Shown here: positions 55,519 through 64,000 of the stretch, piece by piece
Layout: each line of letters opens with the position of its first letter
Position numbering within the stretch: position 1 is the first letter of the stretch
Assembly: GCA_030549205.1 (NCBI GenBank)
Contig: JAUKTV010000008.1
Location: 1,550,001-1,614,000 of the forward strand
DNA: 64,000 nt
Direction: 5' to 3'
DNA from: Apiosordaria backusii
Taxonomy: Eukaryota > Ascomycota > Sordariomycetes > Sordariales > Lasiosphaeriaceae
The notes under the pieces: generated by a model
What the model saw: the letters and a program-made list of their open reading frames with translations, nothing else
What the model was told of the DNA's origin: nothing
The model's database searches: none
Position numbers and translations under genes: made by a program

Positions 55519-57953
55519 GGTTGGAGCTTGAAAGCTTCCCAATCCATCACACCAAACACCACGGCCATATCGTCAAATCGTATATCGCACTAAGCCAGCA
55601 TCTAGCTTGGGCACAGCTGCGGCCTCTTCAATGGTGAAGTAACGATACCTTCCATCGCTTGCCCTCCATCACAAGCAACAAAAGCTGGTGGTGACACTGT
55701 TGGTGGGGCCCGGCCTCCGCCTTCAACGACACCTACCAGGTGTCCCAGAAGCAGCTCGATGGTTGACGCCTCATCATTTGTCTCACCTCTCCACAAGCCA
55801 ACGATACAGTAAGAATACAGTCCTCACACAACTGTACACTCAGCCGGCCATTCACCATGATGGTTGCTCTGCGAGATTGGAGACTGCCAGGGGGTAGTGC
55901 GGATTGATGTGAAGTCGGTACGACGTAGTGTACTATCCATGGGAAGTATTCAGACCTTCACTTGGTACATGTTTGCTTATACCTGCCACAGATGACAGAG
56001 AGGGCAAGTTCTCATGGTATCGCAACGACGGTGCTGCCGCTGGACACCAAGGTCGAACACGGGCTGCGGCTGGGGCCGGGGCTGATTCGTCGGTGTTGGC
56101 ACACCCCCTCACCACCACTTCGTCTCTCCCAGACCCCACTGCAAGCTCCCGATATACATACATGCAACTACAGTGCGACCAGACGCTCCCAAGGTCCCAA
56201 TCGAGTCGTCCCAACAGCAAGCCCACTGCCGCTGCAGTCCATCCTGCAGTGCCTGGCCACCCTGTAGTTAGTTGGGCTGCCACTGGCTGTCGAGTCGAGC
56301 AATCACCCCTTCGTTTGTCCACTGTCGTACTCTCACCCTCTGTGCTGCTCTCCGTCCCCTGCTGTCTCCCGTCCCGACCTTGACAGCCTACCAATTCTCG
56401 AGCTTCTCGTTGCCTCGAAATCCCAGGTGCCCAGATGACGAGAGCAGCTAGGTTTGACTCGGCCCTTCACAACTGAATTTATGCTTTGCTCTCCTGTGTG
56501 ACTCTGGCTGGTGGAGGGCGGTCGATCCCTTCTATATTTTCCTCCCCCGTCTCCTGTCTCCTTTTTTGAAAAACACTCTCTGGTCTAGCATTGTTTCGAC
56601 ACCTGCATGAACCCACGACAAACCCGTTCGAAAAACTGACTGTTTCTCTGACACCACCGAATCCCCACCAACACTCGCTCACCACTCACGCACCGGCCCT
56701 CAACACCCACTCACTCTTCAACAAGTACGGGGCCAGTCACCTCCGTCCCCAAGCCTTTAGGTTCGGCCCTGCTCGTGGTGATCACCAGCTCGGCAGCAAA
56801 GTGACAGTTGCTACTGCATATTTCTCTGCAAACACTGGATCTGTCATTTCTTGCGCTCTCCCCACGATCGTCCATACCATTCAAGCAAAAGGAAAGGCCT
56901 TTTTTGTGCCTAGCCTCGAGCCTTGCTTCCTCTGATACCAATCCTCCCCACTTCAGCTGCGTGGTTCCGTCAAGCTGGGACATCGAATCTCCCTCACTTG
57001 AGAAGTGCCTTTCCGTGTACTCCACACTATCTCCGGCTCTTCTTGTCGTTAGCCGCTGCTTTTGCGAGGTTCCTTGCGCCCAAGGATCCAAGCTGCTTTT
57101 TGAGAGGAAGGGGGCGCCCTCCTTACCCGCATACATACATATCTCTGCATTTTATATACACTTCTCTACCCACACACCCACATGTGCGCACCTTGGCCTC
57201 CGTTGACATCAGCATTCTATACCCACATCAGCTACCCTGAGGGTCCAGCCACTGGTGGATATTAGACGGAGGAGAACCGCCGTCAACTGGTGAGTCCTGA
57301 CAACCAGCATGTCTCATATAACCGCTGACAACAAAGACTGACCGTGGTCTACCCACCTCCCAGGAGTTCGCAACCCCAATCTCACTCACACTTGTGTTTG
57401 AGACCAAAAACCCCCAGTGTCTCCACATCCAGCATCAATATTGCAAACAGCACTGAACTTGTTCCCTACCAAGCAGCTGCCGGCCTTCTTTGTTGTCCAG
57501 TTATTGCGCTGCGGATTCCGTTGATTACACGACCCACAGACATCATTCCTCTGCCCCGATCAGAGCTGTCATTGGACTTCCCAGAGACTCTGGCTGTTTG
57601 GTCCCCTTCCCGTCTCCATCTCGGCCACCAGCACGTTGCCTTCCGTCCCATCCCGATCACCAGGGATACACTTGGCTTTATCTTGCTTTCGGTATCGTCG
57701 ACCAGCTTATACTTGGCTAAATCAAGGTCACTGCTAAGATAGCAAGGGTTCCTTCATCTCAAATTCCGTCACCGTCGGGCCCATCCAACAAAGGCTGTCT
57801 GACCACCCACCCCCTTCTCCCCTGTCGACTTGATTGGGTGCCAACAGATATATCAGTGTCAAGCCCCCAGGTCCATCCGATTTCAACACTGTGACACCTC
57901 CGACCTTGAATATTCATCCGACCTTTCGAACCCCCAACCAACTCGCCACAATC

Positions 57954-59926
57954 ATGGTTAATATCAACGGTCCTGGTTATCCCCGACCTCCTCACCCAAG
58001 GCAGTCGTGGCATCCAGAACGAACTGGTGTAGGGCAGGCCCCTGGAGATGGTCGCTACCTGGCGCCTGAAGCCGTCAGGACGGTACCACCTGCGGTACCA
58101 CCTGCGGTACGCATTTTGAGCTGAATCTTCCTCCACCTCTTTCCAAAAGGGAAACTGACGATGCTGCAGACAGTTAGCGGGGCCCTGCGAGAGGTATGCC
58201 ACATCAATCACACATGCTTCTTTCTCGCCGCCTTCCTAGAGAACGGCGAGCTCGCCTTCTTCGCCGGCCCAGAGAACGTGGATAACCAAGACGCGCGCAG
58301 GATGTTCAATATGAATATCTTCCTGCAGTATCAGCGAGGAATACCTCTTCATGCCCTGAGTACGAACTTGCGCAATCGATCGCTCATTTTGATGAACGCT
58401 AACATAAATTCCAGGAGGGAGCGGCTCTCGCCAGGGAGAGTATCCCGGCGACGATCTCTACTACGACAATATGCATGCAGGCCTTCACGGCCGTCAGGAC
58501 AGAGGGTATGAGCATGACGAATTTGACCATGCAGCGGCCCCACGGCCCAGGACACGTCAACGGCGAGTCAGAGCAACGCGGTCCTTGGAGGATGATGATG
58601 CGGCTACTGTTCTTGGCGGTCCCAGGAGACCCGCCAAAACAACCATCATGATCGGTGATTCAGATGCCGTGTGGGCTTTTTATGAGCGCCGATTCCGGCT
58701 CTGCCACCAGATCACGTGCCGGCTCATCGCGAAAGCCTTTATCAAGTTGATCGAACCCAGAAAGCAAACCAACTATCCTTATACCGGGGGAAATGCTGGG
58801 GCTCCAAGGTGGTGGCCAAGCAGCTACGGACCAGAGAACAGGCCTCTGACCCACAGGGAACCAGATCACATCAAGAAAGACGGTATATCTTCCATCATAC
58901 TCCGTGTCCTTTGGCAACAAGATGAAAGCCCGCTAACCTTCGAATAGAGAGAGTGTATCTTCTGGCGCATATTCTCCGAATGTTGACTGAGCCAAATCAT
59001 AAGCAACACCCAGACATTCGGCAGCGCAACCTGACCGTGTCCAAGCTGGAGGAGGCTACCATGGATGCGGCCAGTTCTTTCTTCAATGCCTCGGAGGGCA
59101 ATATGAAGAAGAAAAAGTGGCTGAAGGAGGCGTTCAAACTTGCCAAGATGGAGGAAAAATACAAAAGGGGCGAGATAGGTCAGTGCTGGGTTTATGCTCA
59201 GGGAGGTTCCAACGACTAACATGCTCTACAGACGCCACCACCCAGATCTTTGTAACCGCCGACAACCAGGAGCCTGAAGATGACGACGACGAGGAAGAGA
59301 TGGAGTACGAACACAGCATCATCAAGCACGAGGAGGATGCAAGCGATGCTCCAGATCCAATTTCCCGCACCATGTCTGCTCAGAGCTACGGAAGCGACAT
59401 GACAATGCGCGACGCCCATTCCGGTCCTACAATGGTACCTGCTAATTTGGCACCAGCACAGCAGAGCTTTGTGGAGGGGGGGGTGTCCACGACAGTTGGC
59501 GGGCCAGCTCCTTTGGCAGGTTCAATGCAAGAGGTTGATAGCAGCCGCCGAACTGCCACAACCGCCACCGCCATCTACGGTTCTGCCAGCGACTTTGCAG
59601 GATCGACCGGACCCACGACGTTGTACCCGGCTCCATGGCAACACAACACGGCGGCGCAGACGGCTGCACCGGGCATGTACTCGTACACCCAGCCAACACA
59701 TCCATCGCACGTGTACCCTACCCAGGAGCAAACCTCGTCGCTGCAGAGCCAGTCGTACATGGGGCTGAGCTATGATGGGCTGCCGGGTCCTCACACTCTG
59801 TATCGCAACAACAGTGTTGGGCAAAGCCCTGGAGGGCCGCCGGAGGGGTATTCGAGTTATTTGTCGCCTCCTGGGAGGTTTCCGCCTGTTAATGACTTGA
59901 GGGATCCGAAAGATGGACCACAGTAG
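57954..59926 (+). CDS. YDR124W-type helical bundle (DUF2841) protein
   Basis: Five exons: 57954-58106, 58170-58359, 58415-58882, 58948-59178 and 59232-59926; 578 residues. All four introns (53-65 nt) are GT-AG, most with CTAAC branch sites. The N-terminus is Pro/Arg-rich. The family domain lies at about residues 196-295: AVWAFYERRFRLCHQITCRL, then AKAFIKLIEPRKQTNYPY, WWP, HREPDHIKKDERVYLLAHIL. This is the DUF2841 helical bundle named after yeast YDR124W and also found in the Aspergillus hrmA-associated cluster. An acidic stretch (EPEDDDDEEEMEYE) and a long Ser/Thr/Gln/Tyr/Pro-rich tail follow, resembling a transcriptional activation region. A nuclear regulatory role is therefore inferred, not known. 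It has an unusually long gene-free upstream region and a 12-bp tandem repeat at the first splice donor. Confidence 0.85.
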
Positions 59927-62900
59927 GCAATGAAACAGCGCAGCTGGTGTGAGCCGGCAGATGGTTGGGTGACTTGGTACAGATTGGGGAACACACAACT
60001 GACTTGCACAAATGGCGCGGCTGACTGCTTTCAAGTGTTTTTCACCACAAAAAATGGAGATGAAGGGACAACAGTACAAGAGGTTGGCAGTGTGATTCGG
60101 TCTGGTTTTCGGGGTTTTTCTTTTTTTCTTTTCCTTTTGATGAGCGTGGCGCTACAGATTGACGACAGCCATGGTTTTTTATTTCCTTGCTTTTTGGGTA
60201 TCTTCAGCTTCGTTACTTTCATTCACGTCGGCTTTTTATCTACACTCTTTTTTCTGGGCTTTGGGAATCACAGGTTCAGGTCTGGTTTATCAGCGAGCGA
60301 GCGAGCGAGCGCAAAGATATCCTCAGCAGGCTGGGTTGCTAGCACAACTCAGTTGGTGGTAAAGTAAAGTGGTGGGGATAGATTGATCAGGTCCTGCGGT
60401 TGTGTATTTTCTGAATGGCTTTTTGGGTACTAACTCTGTTCAGTCTGTTTTCTTCTTGGTAATAACTCTCTTCCTCAAAGGGGACTAGGTGCCTTTGCGA
60501 TTGGGGGAGGTTTGTTTAATGCTGTTATGAGACGATTTTTTTGAAATGTTTCTGGACCAGGGACATTTTCACAGTGTGTTTTTTTCTGCTTGTGCGTTTG
60601 TTCTCTTCTATGGAGGTAGTTTGTTTATTTCTTTTTGAAACTTTTTCTTGGATCATATTCCCTGGAATATGGGAAGGGAGTAATACAGCGTCTATCAATC
60701 AACTTCTTTGCTTGATCGATCTGTGACTGAGAATACGGAAATCCACTTGAAGAGTGACAACAAAACAATCATCGTTTCCATAGCGAGCTGTTTGTGCTCT
60801 TCCTACCTACCTAAGGTACCGGTCAATTGATTACACGTTGCTGTTTACTTGATCACTTGAGAGAGTAATTTCGTGTTTTGTTAATGACATAACACAGTGA
60901 CTTTGACACAGAACTACGGACATTCCTTGATGAGTGTTGGAGTAAGGTAGGTAGATACTGTGTTTTTTAATTGCCTTGTGACGCTTGTTGAGAGATAGAG
61001 AGATGACAGGCGACATGGTCCGCAATACGAGCAGAGGGTCTGCTCCTTTCTCCTCGTTTGTTCTCTTGGCTCTGCTTCTTGCTTTCTTTCCGCTCTATGA
61101 AACAGGCTTTTGTGACATTGAAAGGGTGTGTCGGTAAAGGGGTTGGTGTCGATGATGAAAAGGGGGGGTAAGGTAATGTGACGTGTGATTTTTGTGGAGA
61201 GGGGGGAGAGGTGGGGGGGGGAGGGGGGGGCCTCTTTGTTTACTTTTCACTAGGTGGCTTTCAGCTCAGATGGGTGGGCTGTTGGGCTTGGTGTTTTGAG
61301 GGTTGGGGTGTTTCGGTGTTGTGTTGTTGTTCTCAGCCGATGTATCTATTCTTTTACACGGGCCCCGATAAAGGGCTAATACGAGGTGAGGTGGTTGGTG
61401 GTGGTGGTAGTGATGTCGGCATTGGCGAGGGGGTAGTGGTAGTGGTGTGGGAGGTTTCTTTGTGGGGATGTTTCACGACTGGCTGGGGGGGGTGGGGGGG
61501 TTGGGAGGGGTTTGCTTGTTGATATTGCTTATGACATCAAAGATGGAAATGTTTGGGGTTTTGGCCAGTGAATGAATAGATGTGTGCAGAAAGCTGGGTG
61601 AAAGGGGGGGGTTGTCTGGACTAGATGGAGGGGAGGGTGTGAATTCAACGGATGGTTGAAGGGGGGGGGGGCTGAGGTTCATCCTCCGGTCTTTCTCTCG
61701 GGTTGCCAATTTTGGAGATGTTTGCATTTTATTATTGTATTCTTCATGCTCGTTTTCTTCTGGTGAGAAAGCCCAGATGACCCCGGATGTTGTCTCTCTT
61801 TCCGCTTTCCTCCCGGGCCCGGTCCGCCCCCACCTCAGTTCTTCAGTCCGGTATCCAAACCTCCCTGTCTTACCTTTCCACTTGTTCCCAAAAAGCAACA
61901 CACAGAACACGCGGCTTGGAGCATGAAGCATACCTTAATGGAGGTGGCATAGCATATTCGGTCCCATCTCGGCCCGAAAGAATAGGTAAATAACAGGATC
62001 AAGGCCGAAGGGGGGCGGTGGGGGGGTGGTTGAGCTGGAAAGACCGAGAGACAACAAGTCAAAGGAGTGGATAGGGGTGAAAAGACTTTGCATTTCTGTT
62101 TGCATATTGCATGCTCTACATCCTGTGCTTAGCCGTTCAGTGAGGGCTAGATGGGGGACCGCAGCTGTCGGATGAGTTTGGTTCCGGTCCATCGTAGCTG
62201 AATGGGTGTGTCGGTAGTTTCCGCGGAGCAGCAGTTGGGGAGTAAAAGATGAAAGAGCGGCGGACGGAAGGGGACAGAAGCAGGGGGCGGGGGGAGGGGA
62301 GAGGAAAGTGAGGTGTTTGTGGAAAGAGATGTGATATGTCATTGAAGCTATCTTCTGACCTGAGGGAAATTCTGTATTTGTTTTCGTGGCAGGAGGCGAG
62401 AGGCAAGCAAAGAGGCAATCAGCAGATACGAAGGGGGCGTGCGGTTTGGTGTTCATCGTACGATCTGATAACTTCTCTTTCTTTGACTGAGTGCCGTGGA
62501 GTTTGGTTCGTCAAGCCTGATCTACCGAGCTAAGTTTCTGCAGCTTGTGGATGTGGGGAGGCCATTCCGAAGGGATGCATGACGCCTTCTTTGGTGTTTG
62601 GGTTCTCGCTTTCTCGTAGTGCTTGAAGAAGAAAGAAGAAACGAACATATCACCCCCACTCTTCACCGTTTGCTCCGGCTTGGAAACATAGTTGAAGAAA
62701 CCCACGCGGTGATCATTGGTCCGGGGGAAGCTAGAGGTCGGACACGACAAAACGAGGCGTCATGCAATATGTGTGATAATGTTGGGGTTCGGGTGAGGAT
62801 TACCCGGTTACTGGCTTGCTGATGACTGTTGCTCCAGTAAAAAAAACCTGACAGCTAAGACGGGGAAGCAAAAGCTCGGAACCGGGGATACACAAGAAAC

Positions 62901-64000
62901 TGAGCGCCACAAGGGGGGAGAAATTGAAGCCGGTGAGCCAGACGTGGAAGGAGGTGCAGGAGCAAACGGCTGCTTGCATATGAGCTAGTAGGGGGCTGGC
63001 TGCACTGCATAATGAGGTACAAACGAGGACTTGAAGACTTTCAGTGACGATGTATCATCTTGTACACAACAGACGGGGGGATGGATGGCGAGCTGGTTTT
63101 TATTGCCTCAAAAGTGCACATTTGGGGTGTGTGGTGGATGGTTTGTGTCGTTAAGGGTGTGAGTCTAGTCGAAGAAAGAGGGTGCTTGAGTATAGGGCAA
63201 ACAAGGCGATGGCCGACGATAGCTTCTGAATGGCAAAATGCATGTAACGTGGTATGTTGTCGTTTCACGCATACTATATCTAGATGAGATGACGTCTTGG
63301 TGAGGAGATGTATCTGGTAAAACCCATGTGACAGAGGAAGGGCAACTTGATTTTGGAAGGGACGAAATTCAGGTAGGCAGCAGAAACCCAACACATCATT
63401 GAGGTTTCGTAAGAAGAGTTTAGAGTTAGTGAGATCTTGAAGGGGTTTGAGTCCTTCAAAATACTGCATATTCTGTAGATAAATCTTGGTCATAACGGCA
63501 TGGTGCAAACGGACATCGACTCGAGAGACTCGACGAGCCGAATGACATACTCGAGTTTTTTGTCAAGAATAACAGACAAACAGAGCAGGTCTGACCAACT
63601 TGAGGAATTGAGAAGTCGAGTTCAATGCTCATTTCTGATGAGTGAGGATATCACAGAAGAGAGTTTATTTCTCACACACGTGCAGCCACGAATATTGCTG
63701 AGATATCAGAGTACGAACTCCTTCAGTTATTTTGATCATCTGAAATCGTATGCTTTTTACTGTCACATCTCGAACGATAAGCGGGATCGAGACTACGTCC
63801 GAAGATGTTGCGCTTGTCGAGGTCCAACCAATGCCTTGGCCTTCTAACTAGGTGATTATTAAAACGATTTGCGAGTATTCAATTTGACAAGCTAAGCTTT
63901 TGTTTCCTTGTAGACACTCATTCCTCATTCACTCGCCAACTCTGCGTATCTATGGTGGTACTTATGGTGGTACTGAAGCCCGGAATGGCCTCATTGACTT
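59927..64000. other. 4 kb region without a convincing gene
   Basis: The 3' flank of the DUF2841 gene, then mixed non-coding sequence. It contains a (GCGA)n repeat, TACCTACC motifs (60802-60820, 60944), strongly G-rich blocks (61198-61230, 61485-61512, 61660-61672) and several 100-170 codon frames on both strands with no domain. A gene just beyond the window could have its leader here. Confidence 0.5.
60293..60311. repeat. (GCGA) microsatellite
   Basis: Four and a half GCGA units in the 3' flank of the DUF2841 gene. Confidence 0.85.

Larger units (their letters stand above)
49726..57953. other. 8.2 kb gene-poor region
   Basis: No recognisable protein family on either strand between the ABC transporter stop and the DUF2841 gene. 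It contains transporter 3' flank, two long poly-T tracts, small repeats (CATA, GAGCTT), TACCTACC/TAGGTAG elements (50345, 51044-51065) and several long but domain-free frames on both strands (for example 52195-53199 on minus, 53587-54231 on plus, 54602-55147 on minus). The last ~1.4 kb is C/T-rich and reads like promoter plus a long 5' leader of the downstream gene; a possible leader intron donor is at 57290 (GTGAGT). I see no tRNA or rRNA gene. Confidence 0.5.

Noticed and set aside
63500..63847. 115-codon plus-strand frame near the window end
   Set aside because: Starts with ATG but has no domain or splice context; not supportable as a gene.

Overview
The window is nuclear DNA of a filamentous ascomycete (Pezizomycotina, most likely Sordariomycetes). 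The evidence is intron structure and gene content: almost every gene is split by 50-280 nt introns with GTATGT/GTAAGT-type donors and CTAAC/CTGAC branch points close to the acceptor. The products are typical single-copy fungal genes, including CFIm25, which baker's yeast lacks. There is no operon-like organisation, no CRISPR array, and no rRNA or tRNA gene that I can recognise.

Layout. 0-9.4 kb: the end of an Fmp32/MCUR1-type mitochondrial protein (+), a giant HEAT-repeat protein of the HEATR5/Laa1 family (-), a TACO1/YebC-family mitochondrial protein (+) and a Pet100-type complex IV assembly factor (-). 9.9-14.2 kb: the GPI mannosyltransferase Smp3 (-) and SKP1 (+). 16.1-19.8 kb: the 51-residue ribosomal protein eL39 (-), the Golgi GTPase Arl1 (+) and a small protein with a cysteine-rich tail (-). 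20.2-20.6 kb: a decayed fragment of a DEAH-box helicase. 21.5-28 kb: cytosolic phenylalanyl-tRNA synthetase alpha (+), a small hypothetical protein (+), the very-long-chain fatty acid dehydratase Phs1 (+) and a DUF676-like alpha/beta hydrolase (-). 29.1-33.7 kb: poly(A) polymerase (+) and a secreted PI-PLC-X protein (+). 34.5-41.9 kb: a large SLIP-GC-like GTPase with an apparent frameshift at its P-loop (-), CFIm25 (+) and a YjbQ-family protein with a hydrophobic N-terminal extension (-). 43.1-49.7 kb: a Ycf1-type ABC-C vacuolar transporter (+) with one 1.1 kb intron. 49.7-58 kb: a gene-poor 8.2 kb stretch ahead of a YDR124W/DUF2841 helical-bundle protein (+, 58-59.9 kb). 59.9-64 kb: no convincing gene.

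The neighbours are mostly unrelated housekeeping genes. Weak thematic pairs are Pet100 with TACO1 (both linked to cytochrome oxidase biogenesis), poly(A) polymerase with CFIm25 (mRNA 3'-end formation), and Arl1 with Laa1 (trans-Golgi traffic). I read these as coincidence rather than clusters. Nothing looks like a new multigene system. The points most worth a second look are the helicase relic, the GTPase frameshift, the SUMO-motif-rich poly(A) polymerase tail, the long intron in the transporter, the C-to-G skew switch inside many genes, and a recurrent TACCTACC intergenic motif. All exon boundaries were read by eye from splice signals, reading-frame continuity and family conservation.
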